Numbered from the stretch's first letter, positions 1 to 7,443 are shown. The stretch: 8,235 nucleotides of DNA from Lachnospiraceae bacterium (GCA_017961385.1 JAGCXJ010000032.1:1-8235); one strand, 5' to 3'. A program made the numbers and translations. The notes: generated from the sequence alone by a model not told the origin.

Positions 1-53
1 ACCTGCCATTTCTTGACTTTAAGCTCTTCAGTTATCTTAGCTATTATATCCAT
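1..53 (-). CDS. tex: Tex-like S1 RNA-binding protein, N-terminal fragment (cut by window edge)
   Basis: Only the first 17 codons and two bases of the next are present. They begin with ATG at 53 and read MDIIAKITEELKVKKWQ. This resembles the usual start of Tex, the conserved transcription accessory protein with an S1 RNA-binding domain at its C-terminus, where a Met-Asp-Ile start is followed by a Glu-Glu-Leu and a Lys-x-Trp-Gln-Val segment. The start lies 3 nt after the prfB stop, so translation is probably coupled to prfB. The only upstream Shine-Dalgarno match is weak and lies inside the end of prfB. The domains that would prove the identity are outside the window, so the name rests on a short N-terminal resemblance. 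Confidence 0.66.
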   Translation of the reverse strand, partial: MDIIAKITEELKVKKWQ

Positions 54-56
54 AAA

Positions 57-1179
57 TCACGCCTGCTCATTCGGTTTAGTATTGATCCATTTAAGATATC
101 CGTTTATGAACTCATCTATAGCTCCGTCCATCACAGCATCTACATTTCCGCTCTCGACTCCTGTCCTGTGGTCCTTTACCATCGTGTAGGGCTGGAATAC
201 ATATGAACGTATCTGATTTCCCCATCCGATCTCGGTGACCTCTCCTCTGATATCAGAGAGCTTTTCCTTGTTCTCTTCCATGCGAAGCATATAAAGCTTT
301 GCCTTTAGCATCTGCATGGCCTTGTCCCTGTTCTGGAACTGGCTTCGCTCATTCTGGCACTGCACGACTATCCCTGTCGGGAAGTGCGTTATACGTATAG
401 CGGAAGATGTCTTGTTGATATGCTGTCCGCCCGCACCGCTGCTTCGATAGGTATCTATGCGGATATCCTCATCCTTTACCTCTATATCCAGATCATCATT
501 GATCTCGGGCATAACATCAAGAGAAACAAACGACGTCTGTCTCTTTCCCTGTGCATTGAAAGGAGATATCCTTACGAGTCTGTGCACACCTTTTTCGGCC
601 TTTAGATAACCGTATGCATTGATACCGTTTACCTGGAACGTGACAGACTTTATCCCTGCCTCGTCACCGTCTAAAAAGTCAAGCTCCTCTACACTAAAGC
701 CTTTCTTTTCGGCCCAGCGCGTGTACATGCGATATAACATTGATGCCCAGTCGCAGGACTCTGTACCGCCCGCGCCCGCATTTAACTTAAGTATCGCATT
801 GTTCTTGTCAAACTCTCCGGTAAGCAGAGTGCTTATCCTCAAGTCTTCAAGAGTCTTAATGAATTCATCAAGCTCGCTTCTTACTTCAGGTATCAGGCTT
901 TCATCAGCCTCTTCATAGCCCATCTCGATAAGAGTCTCGATGTCATCATACTTTGTCTCAAGTGAAGAATAAAGCTCTACCGTATCCTTCATATTTTTTA
1001 ATGTCTTCATCTTCTGGTTTGCCGCATCGGCATCATCCCAGAAGTTTGGAGCCTCCATCTCACGCTCCAGCTCTTCTATCCTCTTTTCCTTGTTAGCGAG
1101 GTCAAAGTGAATCCCTCACTTCCGCTAATGGATTTTTGTAGGAGATAAGTTCGCTCTTCATCTGATCAAGTTCTACCAC
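57..1179 (-). CDS. prfB: Peptide chain release factor 2 (RF2), made by +1 programmed frameshift
   Basis: RF2 recognises UGA and UAA in the ribosomal A site and triggers hydrolysis of peptidyl-tRNA. The gene is in two frames. A GTG start at 1179 opens 25 codons ending ...VRDSL and then TGA at 1104-1102. A +1 shift at CTTTGAC continues as DLANKEKRIEELERE into the long frame that has Met at 1058, giving 373 residues. With this numbering the stop-recognition tripeptide Ser-Pro-Phe is at 205-207 and the catalytic Gly-Gly-Gln at 250-252, the same positions as in Escherichia coli RF2, which supports both start and shift. Residue 246 is Ser. The GTG start is supported by AGAAAGTGGGTGA at 1198-1186, a near-complete complement of the 16S 3' end, 6 nt before the start. 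An intrinsic terminator separates it from secA, and tex follows after 3 nt. The shift implies autoregulation: low RF2 slows UGA termination and favours shifting. Confidence 0.97.
1101..1116 (-). promoter_or_regulatory. prfB +1 programmed ribosomal frameshift site
   Basis: On the minus strand the order is AGGGAT (1116-1111), TCA, then CTTTGAC (1107-1101). The slippery CTT codon is followed by in-frame TGA and then C, a poor termination context. An internal Shine-Dalgarno-like AGGGAT sits three bases before CTT, the same spacing as AGGGGG in E. coli prfB. The peptidyl-tRNA slips from CTT to TTT and translation resumes at GAC. The element is the well-known RF2 recoding signal. Its SD-like part is weaker than in E. 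coli. Confidence 0.96.
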
Positions 1180-1213
1180 TAAACGTCACCCACTTTCTTT
1201 ATATAAATTTTTG

Positions 1214-1240
1214 AAAAAACCGGCAGAAACCTGCCGGTTT
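1214..1240 (-). terminator. Intrinsic terminator after secA
   Basis: A perfect 10-bp inverted repeat (AAACCGGCAG / CTGCCGGTTT, 1240-1231 with 1226-1217) closes a 4-nt GTTT loop. On the minus strand it runs into six T residues (1219-1214), which partly overlap the stem. It begins 4 nt after the secA TAG. There is no T run on the plus-strand side, so it should act only on minus-strand transcripts. It separates secA from prfB, 35 nt before the prfB start. Confidence 0.88.
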
Positions 1241-1244
1241 AGTT

Positions 1245-3812
1245 CTACATCCTACCGTGACACTGCTTGTATTTCTTGCCGCTTCCGCAAGGACACGGAT
1301 CATTGGGATAAACCTTTGATTCCATGCGCTTTACCGGTGCCTTTGCAACAGTATCATCCTTGTTTGTTCCGGTAACCTTTGCTACCTGTTCACGTTCTAC
1401 CTTCTGCTCGACTCTTACGTGGCATAGCATCCTTACCGTATCCTCACGGATCGATTCGGTCATAGCCTCGAACATGTCATAGCCAGTCATCTTGTATTCA
1501 ACAAGAGGATCTCTCTGGCCGTAAGCCTGAAGACCTATTCCCTGACGCAGCTGATCCATGTCATCGATGTGATCCATCCACTTTCTGTCTATAGTCTTAA
1601 GAAGTACAACTCGCTCTAACTCTCTTATCTGCTCGGGATCGGGGAATTCCGCTTCCTTTGCTTCATAGAGCTTTACTGCCTCTTCCTTAAGCTGCTGCTT
1701 TAGAGCACCCTTGTTATCGCCCTCAAGCCTTTCCTTAGTCACGGGCTCAAGCGGGATGATGGGAAGCAGAAGCTCGTTTAATTCTCTGAAATCCCAGTTC
1801 TCGGGATGGTTGTCATCACCTATCGCGGTATCAACGCTTCCGTCAACGATATCCGTCATCATCTTGTAGATAACGTCACGCATGTTCTCGCCGTCAAGAA
1901 CTCTTCTTCTTTCAGCGTACATGATCTCACGCTGTTCGTTGTTGACACGGTCATATTCAAGAAGGTTCTTTCTGATACCGAAGTTGTTGCCCTCTATCTT
2001 CTTCTGGGCATTCTCAATGGCATCCGAGAGCATCTTGTGCTCTATCTGCTGACCCTCGGGGATACCGAGTGCATTGAACATGTTTATCAGACGCTCGCTT
2101 CCGAACAGTCTCATCAGATCATCCTCAAGAGAGATATAGAATCTTGATTCACCGGGATCACCCTGACGGCCTGAACGTCCGCGCAGCTGGTTATCTATAC
2201 GTCTTGACTCATGTCTTTCGGTACCAATTATCTTAAGACCGCCTGCTGCAAGGCTTTCCTCGTCAAGCTTGATATCGGTACCACGACCTGCCATGTTTGT
2301 AGCGATGGTAACCTTGCCGTGTATACCTGCCTCGGCAACGATCTCGGCTTCCATCTCATGGAATTTTGCATTTAATACCTTATGCTCAATGCCTTTCTTT
2401 CTTAGCATTGCAGAAAGCTCTTCACTGGCTTCGATGGTTATCGTACCTACCAGTACGGGCTGACCCTTTGCATGAGCCTCCATTACCGACTCGACTATGG
2501 CATTTAATTTTTCTCTTCTTGTCTTGTAAACCGCATCATCATAATCGATACGTGCGACCGGGCGGTTTGTGGGGATCTCTATGACATCCATGCCGTAGAT
2601 CTCTCTGAATTCCTTTTCCTCGGTCAACGCGGTACCGGTCATGCCGGCTTTCTTTTCAAACTTGTTAAAGAAGTTCTGGAACGTGATGGTAGCCAGAGTC
2701 TTTGACTCGCGCTTAACCTTTACATGCTCCTTTGCTTCTATCGCCTGGTGAAGACCGTCTGAATATCTTCTTCCCGGCATTATACGTCCGGTAAACTCAT
2801 CAACGATGAGCACCTGGTCATCCTTGACAACATAGTCCTGATCCCTGAACATCAGATTGTGCGCACGAAGCGCAAGGATTATGTTGTGCTGTATCTCAAT
2901 ATTTTCAGGATCAGCCAGGTTGTCTATATGGAAGAACTGCTCAACCTTGCCAACACCCTGCTCGGTAAGATTAACGATCTTATCCTTTTCGTTTACGATG
3001 AAGTCTCCTGTCTCCTCCTGGACAACGCCCATGATGGCATCCATCTTGGAAAGATCCTCCATGTCCTTGCCTCGCTGCATCTGACGGGCCAAAAGATCGC
3101 ACGCCTCGTAAAGCTTTGTAGACTTTCCGCTCTGTCCGGAAATGATAAGAGGTGTTCTTGCTTCATCGATAAGAACAGAGTCGACCTCATCGATGATGGC
3201 ATACTTAAGATCACGCAAAACAAGCTGTTCCTTGTAGATAGCCATGTTGTCACGAAGATAATCAAATCCCAGCTCGTTGTTTGTTACATATGTGATATCA
3301 CATCTGTAGGCCTGCTGTCTCTCCTCGGGTGTCATGGAATTTAGTACCACTCCGACCTTGAGACCTAAAAACTCGTGAATCTTTCCCATCCACTCGGCAT
3401 CACGCTTTGCAAGATAGTCATTTACCGTAACGATATAAACACCTTTGCCGGTAAGAGCATTAAGATATGCGGGAAGGGTTGAGACCAGTGTCTTACCTTC
3501 ACCTGTACGCATCTCTGCGATACGTCCCTGATGAAGGATGATACCGCCGATTATCTGAACCCTGAAGTGCTCCATGTTAAGAGTACGTCTTGCTGCCTCT
3601 CTTACCGTTGCAAATGCTTCCGGCAAAAGATCGTCAAGCGTCTCTCCCTGAGCCAATCTCTCTTTGTATTTTTTAGTCATATCCGCAAGTTCTGAATCGG
3701 ACATGGCTTCAAAGGTAGGCTTTAGACTCTCTACCTTATCAACAAGCGGCATTATGCGCTTTAGTTCTCTTTCACTGTGAGTACCGAAGATCTTATCAAC
3801 AATCTTACTCAT
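1245..3812 (-). CDS. secA: Preprotein translocase ATPase SecA
   Basis: SecA is the cytosolic and membrane-associated motor that uses ATP to push unfolded preproteins through SecYEG. The 855-residue protein is full length for the family. Visible landmarks are the FGTHSERELKRI N-terminus (9-20), Walker A MRTGEGKT (101-108), DEVD box (208-211), preprotein-crosslinking region from about 225 to 370, GMTGTA (390-395), motor-2 motifs TNMAGRGTDI (505-514) and QLRGRSGRQGDPG (542-554), helical scaffold and two-helix-finger region with DRKWMDHIDDMDQLRQGI (742-759), and a C-terminal SEC-C zinc motif with Cys840, Cys842, Cys851 and His852. The start ATG follows GAGGGAG (3831-3825) at a rather long 12-nt spacing. 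It lies 19 nt after the buk stop with no promoter seen between, so it is probably transcribed at least partly with ptb-buk. It is followed at once by a terminator. Nothing is missing or broken. Confidence 0.98.
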   Translation of the reverse strand: MSKIVDKIFGTHSERELKRIMPLVDKVESLKPTFEAMSDSELADMTKKYKERLAQGETLDDLLPEAFATVREAARRTLNMEHFRVQIIGGIILHQGRIAEMRTGEGKTLVSTLPAYLNALTGKGVYIVTVNDYLAKRDAEWMGKIHEFLGLKVGVVLNSMTPEERQQAYRCDITYVTNNELGFDYLRDNMAIYKEQLVLRDLKYAIIDEVDSVLIDEARTPLIISGQSGKSTKLYEACDLLARQMQRGKDMEDLSKMDAIMGVVQEETGDFIVNEKDKIVNLTEQGVGKVEQFFHIDNLADPENIEIQHNIILALRAHNLMFRDQDYVVKDDQVLIVDEFTGRIMPGRRYSDGLHQAIEAKEHVKVKRESKTLATITFQNFFNKFEKKAGMTGTALTEEKEFREIYGMDVIEIPTNRPVARIDYDDAVYKTRREKLNAIVESVMEAHAKGQPVLVGTITIEASEELSAMLRKKGIEHKVLNAKFHEMEAEIVAEAGIHGKVTIATNMAGRGTDIKLDEESLAAGGLKIIGTERHESRRIDNQLRGRSGRQGDPGESRFYISLEDDLMRLFGSERLINMFNALGIPEGQQIEHKMLSDAIENAQKKIEGNNFGIRKNLLEYDRVNNEQREIMYAERRRVLDGENMRDVIYKMMTDIVDGSVDTAIGDDNHPENWDFRELNELLLPIIPLEPVTKERLEGDNKGALKQQLKEEAVKLYEAKEAEFPDPEQIRELERVVLLKTIDRKWMDHIDDMDQLRQGIGLQAYGQRDPLVEYKMTGYDMFEAMTESIREDTVRMLCHVRVEQKVEREQVAKVTGTNKDDTVAKAPVKRMESKVYPNDPCPCGSGKKYKQCHGRM

Positions 3813-3831
3813 TAAAAACTATAACTCCCTC

Positions 3832-4899
3832 TTAATAAACCTTAGCTTCCTCTTCCTTGTTCATGACACGAAGTCCGCCCTGAACGAGTGCAAGAAGCTC
3901 ATCCTCTCCGGGATAAACCGTAAACGGCGCGATGAATCCGGCAGCTTCCTTAAGACCTGCAACAACTTCCTTGTCATATGCGATACCGCCGGTAACGATG
4001 ATCTGATCGACCTTGCCCTTTAATACGCAGCTCATAGAACCGATATTCTTTGAAACCTGGAAGATGAATGCATCTCTGATCTCTTTTGCCTTGGCGTTTC
4101 CTTCGTCTACCATCTTTTCTACATCTCTCATGTCATTGGTTCCAAGGTAGGCATTGAATCCGCCGTTTCCAACGAATTTCTTGTAGATTTCCTTTTCTGT
4201 ATACTGACCTGAGAAGCACATCTTTATAAGAGCGCCTACAGGAACAGCTCCTGCTCTCTCGGGAGAGAATGCACCGTCTCCGTCAAGTGCGTTGAATACG
4301 TCTATTACCTGTCCGTTCTTGTGAGCACCGACTGATACACCGCCGCCCATATGTACAACGATCAGGTTTAATGAATCATATGATTTTCCGATTTCCTTTG
4401 CGTAGCGCTTTGCTACAGCCTTCTGATTCAGTGCATGGAATACAGATGTACGGGGCAGTTCCGGAACACCTGAATATCTTGCAACATCACAAAGCTCATC
4501 AACAACAACGGGATCTACGATGAATGAAGGTATTCCCAGCTCATCACCGATCTCGCGGGCAAGCATTCCGCCAAGGTTTGATGCATGCTGTCCCTGCTTT
4601 CCGATAACAAGATCATGCAAGAGCTCGTCTGTTACTTTGTATGTGCCGCCGGGGATGGGCTTTAACATTCCGCCGCGGCCGACGATCATGCCAAGCGACT
4701 TGATATCAAAATTCTTTTCCTTTAAGAGATTCATGATGATATCCTTGCGGAAATCCTTCTGATCAGCTATGGTCGCATACTGTGCTATCTCTTCTGTCGA
4801 ATGACGAAGTGTCTCCTCAAAAAGGAGTGTCTCGTCTTCAAATACACCGATCTTTGTTGATGTAGAACCGGGATTTATGATCAAACTCTTTATACTCAT
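3832..4899 (-). CDS. buk: Butyrate kinase
   Basis: The enzyme catalyses butyryl phosphate + ADP to butyrate + ATP, the energy-yielding last step of one of the two main butyrate routes in clostridia. It acts in the cytosol and belongs to the ASKHA fold with acetate kinase. The length of 355 residues is normal for Buk and shorter than typical acetate kinase. Motifs seen are the N-terminal phosphate loop IINPGSTSTK (7-16), GRGG (74-77) followed by IPGGTYKV (82-89), QHASNLGGMLA (104-113 region), VFHALNQKAVAKRYA (153-167), VVHMGGGVSVGAH (181-193), DGDGAFSPERAG (207-218) and the ATP-site IVTGGIAYD (301-309). The start at 4899 has GAGAGG (4913-4908) 8 nt upstream. It lies 27 nt after ptb and 19 nt before secA. 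Related kinases acting on branched-chain acyl phosphates share these motifs, so isobutyrate or isovalerate use cannot be excluded. Confidence 0.96.
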   Translation of the reverse strand: MSIKSLIINPGSTSTKIGVFEDETLLFEETLRHSTEEIAQYATIADQKDFRKDIIMNLLKEKNFDIKSLGMIVGRGGMLKPIPGGTYKVTDELLHDLVIGKQGQHASNLGGMLAREIGDELGIPSFIVDPVVVDELCDVARYSGVPELPRTSVFHALNQKAVAKRYAKEIGKSYDSLNLIVVHMGGGVSVGAHKNGQVIDVFNALDGDGAFSPERAGAVPVGALIKMCFSGQYTEKEIYKKFVGNGGFNAYLGTNDMRDVEKMVDEGNAKAKEIRDAFIFQVSKNIGSMSCVLKGKVDQIIVTGGIAYDKEVVAGLKEAAGFIAPFTVYPGEDELLALVQGGLRVMNKEEEAKVY

Positions 4900-4926
4900 A
4901 TCTGTTTCCTCTCAAATGTATATTGA

Positions 4927-5847
4927 TTATTTATTCTTCTTCATCTGCTCAGCGACTACTGCTGCAAGCGCGATCGAATTGATCTTTACTTCAACGGAAT
5001 CTGAACGTGATGTAAGGATTACCGGTGCCTGCGTACCTGTAAGGATGTTTCCGTTCTTGCAGGGTACCATGTGTACCATTGTCTTATATACAAGGTTTCC
5101 GGCATGGATATCGGGGAATACCAGAATATCTGCATCACCTGCAACCTTTCTTGAAAGAGCGCCCTTTTCTTCAGCTGCTTCTCTGTAAAGAGCTATATCC
5201 ATTGAAAGAGGTCCTTCAACGATGCAGTCCTTTATCTCTCCTGCTTCCTGCATGCGTGAAAGTTCAGCTGCATCAACCGTGCAGGGCATCTTCTCGTTTA
5301 CAGTTTCAAGAGCTGCAAGAACTGCAACCTTGGGATTGTCAACACCGCATGCCTTTGCAACATCTACAGTATACTCGATCATGCACTTCTTCTCTTCAAG
5401 AGTCGGATAAGGCATGAAAGCAACGTCTGTCAAGAATAAGAGTCTGTCAATGCCGGGGATCTCGAATACACATACATGTGAAAGAGGCTTTCCTGTACGA
5501 AGTCCCACTTCCTTGTTAAGAACGCTCTTTAAAAATGTTCCTGTGGGAAGGATTCCCTTCATATACATATCAGCTTCGCCGTCATGAACAAGCTTTACAG
5601 CCTTTAAAGATGCCTCTACAACATCCTTCTCATCAATGATCTTATAGTCATCCATGTTCATGCCGATCTCTGCACCGATCGCTCTGATCTGGTCTTCATC
5701 ACCGACAAGTATCGCATCGGCGATCTTACGCTCCTTAGCTATCTTAACTGCCTCGAGCACGGGTCTGTCCTGTGCCACGGCAACCGCCAGTTTCTTTGTC
5801 TCACACTCGTTTACTTTTGAAAGTAAACCTTCGAAATCCTTTGTCAT
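4927..5847 (-). CDS. ptb: Phosphate butyryltransferase
   Basis: The enzyme converts butyryl-CoA + phosphate to butyryl phosphate + CoA, supplying butyrate kinase encoded next. The family is the phosphate acetyl/butyryltransferase group. From the chosen start the protein has 306 residues, normal for Ptb. Visible segments are AVAVAQDRPVLEAV (21-34) with IADAILVGD (42-50), MYMKGILPTGTFLKSVLN (94-111), SHVCVFEIPG (123-132), LLFLTDVAFMPYPTLEEK (136-153), VAVLAALETVNEKMP (174-188), VEGPLSMD (210-217), DILVFPDIHAGN (240-251) and GTQAPVILTSRSDS (271-284). An upstream in-frame ATG at 5859 would add four residues, but the ideal GGAGG (5857-5853) lies 5 nt before the ATG at 5847, and that upstream ATG overlaps it, so 5847 is chosen. 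It is the first gene after the terminator of the preceding block. Confidence 0.95.
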   Translation of the reverse strand: MTKDFEGLLSKVNECETKKLAVAVAQDRPVLEAVKIAKERKIADAILVGDEDQIRAIGAEIGMNMDDYKIIDEKDVVEASLKAVKLVHDGEADMYMKGILPTGTFLKSVLNKEVGLRTGKPLSHVCVFEIPGIDRLLFLTDVAFMPYPTLEEKKCMIEYTVDVAKACGVDNPKVAVLAALETVNEKMPCTVDAAELSRMQEAGEIKDCIVEGPLSMDIALYREAAEEKGALSRKVAGDADILVFPDIHAGNLVYKTMVHMVPCKNGNILTGTQAPVILTSRSDSVEVKINSIALAAVVAEQMKKNK

Positions 5848-5852
5848 GATAT

Positions 5853-5857
5853 CCTCC
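5853..5857 (-). promoter_or_regulatory. Ribosome binding site deciding the ptb start
   Basis: GGAGG on the minus strand is followed by a 5-nt spacer (ATATC) and then ATG at 5847. The alternative start at 5859 overlaps this site and has only AT-rich sequence before it, with no Shine-Dalgarno match, so it is very unlikely to be used. Confidence 0.85.
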
Positions 5858-5863
5858 ATATAT

Positions 5864-5877
5864 TAAAAATATTTTTA
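5864..5877. repeat. 14-bp perfect AT palindrome upstream of ptb
   Basis: TAAAAATATTTTTA is its own reverse complement and lies between the upstream terminator and the ptb ribosome binding site. It could be part of an operator or simply chance in a very AT-rich 40-bp spacer. It does not match the usual Rex consensus (TTGTTAA-N4-TTAACAA). No clear -35/-10 pair with 16-18 nt spacing is visible here; TTGCTT at 5930-5925 with TAGTAT at 5907-5902 (17-nt spacer, inside the terminator) is only a weak candidate. Confidence 0.3.
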
Positions 5878-5885
5878 TGCAAAAT

Positions 5886-5922
5886 AAAAAAGCGCCTTTT
5901 CTATACTACCACTAAAAGGCGC
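5886..5922 (-). terminator. Intrinsic terminator after the ACT-domain gene
   Basis: A perfect 9-bp inverted repeat (GCGCCTTTT / AAAAGGCGC, 5922-5914 with 5900-5892) encloses a 13-nt loop. On the minus strand it is followed by six T residues (5891-5886) and then ATTTT. It starts 9 nt after the TGA of the ACT gene and ends 38 nt before the ptb start codon. The plus-strand side has no T run, so it serves minus-strand transcripts only. It closes the mtnA-to-ACT block. Confidence 0.88.
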
Positions 5923-5931
5923 AAAAAGCAA

Positions 5932-6336
5932 TCAGCACAGAGCAAAGCCCTTGGCGCTTAAGCTGTTCTCGACTTCCTTTGCATCAGCCGTATGAAGCAC
6001 CATTATCGGACATCCCGATTCTCTGTTGAATGACAGATACAGATAATCGACATTTATGTTCGCATCATGCAGTGCCTTAAGGAGTCTGTTTAGATTTCCG
6101 ACCTCATCCTTTACCTCGACACCGATGACATCGGTCATCTTGCATATGATGCCTCTTTTTGTCAGAGCCTCGATCGCCATTGTAGGATTGTCAACTATCA
6201 TCCTGACTATTCCGTATTCGGCCGAATCATTTGTTACCGAACCTAAAATATTTACATTGTTCTCCATAAGGACATCTGTTATCTCCAGCATTTTGCCCTT
6301 AACGTTTTCAGCATAGATAGATACCTGTTTTAACAT
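5932..6336 (-). CDS. Stand-alone tandem ACT-domain protein, probable amino-acid sensor
   Basis: The 134-residue protein appears to be two ACT domains and nothing else. The first spans about 1-68, opening with the beta strand KQVSIYAEN, then helix KGKMLEITDVLMENNVNI with the typical turn into LGSVTND, and the strand YGIVRMIVD. The second spans about 70-134, with IGVEVKDEVGNLNRLLKALHDANINVDYLY and GCPIMVLHTAD. ACT domains usually bind small ligands, often amino acids, at domain interfaces and regulate enzymes or transcription. No catalytic or DNA-binding part is present here, so the partner is unknown. Similar stand-alone tandem-ACT proteins occur in clostridia near amino-acid fermentation and acyl-CoA genes. 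The ATG at 6336 is preceded by GAGGAA, and the gene lies 21 nt after the dehydrogenase stop and before a terminator, so it is the last gene of that operon. Confidence 0.9.
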   Translation of the reverse strand: MLKQVSIYAENVKGKMLEITDVLMENNVNILGSVTNDSAEYGIVRMIVDNPTMAIEALTKRGIICKMTDVIGVEVKDEVGNLNRLLKALHDANINVDYLYLSFNRESGCPIMVLHTADAKEVENSLSAKGFALC

Positions 6337-6357
6337 ATATTCTTCCTCGTCTTTCTA

Positions 6358-7443
6358 TTAAAGCCCGGCTATCAGGCTAAGCTTTTCTTCATCTATATGA
6401 TACGGGCAGGTCTTTAGCTTTGCTTCATTTGAAAGCAGACCTTTTACCGCTCTTTCTACAAGTTCTGTATCGGCATCAGCAGGTGCCAGTCTGTTTATGA
6501 ACTCGCCAAGACTCTTCGTACTCTCAAATCCTGCAGCATCTAATATCTCTTTTTTCCTTATGCTGTCAGCATGCTCCAAAAATCCTGCAAGAAATCTCCC
6601 TACTGCCGGTCCGTGAGGTATTCCTGCCTCATAGGTGAGCATATAGCTTAGTGCATGAGGTATTGAAGTTCCCGTCTGAGCGATCGCGATCCCTGCTATC
6701 GCAGATATTTCCATCAGCATCAGTGCAGCGTCTTCATCAAGACTTCTTGCATTCTCATCCATGTCATCAATATATGCTCTTGCATTTCTAAAGAGAGATA
6801 TGCCTCCTATGGCATTAAGCAGGCTGTAGTAATCAGCCTTTGTATTTACGGCACTCTCTATGAGATGAGCGAGTGCATCGATAGATGTATTTACAATGAT
6901 CTTTCTTGGAGCGCTCAAAAGATATCTGCCGTCAACAAGTGCAAGATCCGGGAATACCTTATGCTTCATCGATATCTTTGTCCTAAGATCATGTCTTGTA
7001 AGGACTGAGACTCCGGTTACCTCGGAGCCTGTTCCGCATGTAGTAGGCACAGCTATCACAGGATACGCCTGTGCTTCCACTTGCTCATAAAGAAATTCCC
7101 ATCCTTTTTTAGGATTCTTCATCATGAGAGCGACAGCCTTTGCTGCATCAAGAGCAGATCCTCCGCCTATGCCGATAACAAGATCAGCGCCACACTCTAT
7201 TCCTTTGCATGTGGCATCCATGACAGTCTCAACACTCGGGTTTTCTTCAACGCCCTCATATATTGTATAGGAGGTAGAGCATGTGTCAAGAGCACTTATC
7301 ACATCATCGAGAGAATGATTCTTTCTTGACGAGCTTTTTCCCGTCACTATAAGAGCATGTGTACCGTATCCCGCTATCTCTTTAGCGTGATTACTTACAC
7401 AGTTTTTTTCACAATACAGCCTTGTAGGCATATAAAACTTCAT
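6358..7443 (-). CDS. Iron-type (group III) alcohol dehydrogenase, substrate uncertain
   Basis: The 361-residue protein belongs to the iron-containing alcohol dehydrogenase family, which interconverts aldehydes or ketones and alcohols with NAD(P)H. The N-terminal Rossmann-like part carries the dinucleotide-binding GIGGGSALDAAKAV (91-104), and PTTCGTGSEVT (133-143) lies in the conserved active-site region. The expected metal ligands are all present in the helical C-terminal part: Asp189, His193 (DALAH), His263 (IPHALS) and His277 (IPHGPAVG), with the family's 14-residue spacing between the last two. Length is slightly below the usual 380-390. The ATG at 7443 lies 1 nt after the TGA of the membrane-protein gene, and the nearest GAGG is 12 nt upstream, so coupling is likely. 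Proximity to mtnA suggests reduction of methylthioacetaldehyde or acetaldehyde; butanal or another aldehyde is an alternative given ptb-buk downstream. Confidence 0.92.
   Translation of the reverse strand: MKFYMPTRLYCEKNCVSNHAKEIAGYGTHALIVTGKSSSRKNHSLDDVISALDTCSTSYTIYEGVEENPSVETVMDATCKGIECGADLVIGIGGGSALDAAKAVALMMKNPKKGWEFLYEQVEAQAYPVIAVPTTCGTGSEVTGVSVLTRHDLRTKISMKHKVFPDLALVDGRYLLSAPRKIIVNTSIDALAHLIESAVNTKADYYSLLNAIGGISLFRNARAYIDDMDENARSLDEDAALMLMEISAIAGIAIAQTGTSIPHALSYMLTYEAGIPHGPAVGRFLAGFLEHADSIRKKEILDAAGFESTKSLGEFINRLAPADADTELVERAVKGLLSNEAKLKTCPYHIDEEKLSLIAGL

Noticed and set aside
384..918. Plus-strand open frames of 73 and 99 codons antisense to prfB
   Set aside because: Both lie opposite the SPF and GGQ region of RF2; their composition is that of a complement of coding sequence and nothing supports expression.
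57..1058. prfB as a 333-residue protein starting at Met 1058, or as a broken gene
   Set aside because: The upstream sequence continues the RF2 family pattern through the canonical CTTTGAC shift site to a GTG with a good ribosome binding site, and residue numbering then matches E. coli RF2.
2859..3344. Plus-strand open frame of 161 codons inside secA
   Set aside because: It is antisense to a fully conserved part of secA, has no recognisable domain, and no ribosome binding site or promoter was seen; it is a shadow frame.
5079..5417. Plus-strand open frame of 112 codons antisense to ptb
   Set aside because: Leucine, glutamine and serine rich sequence typical of a reverse-complement shadow, opposite conserved Ptb motifs.
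5848..5859. ptb start at ATG 5859
   Set aside because: This ATG overlaps the GGAGG that is ideally placed for the ATG at 5847, and no ribosome binding site precedes it.
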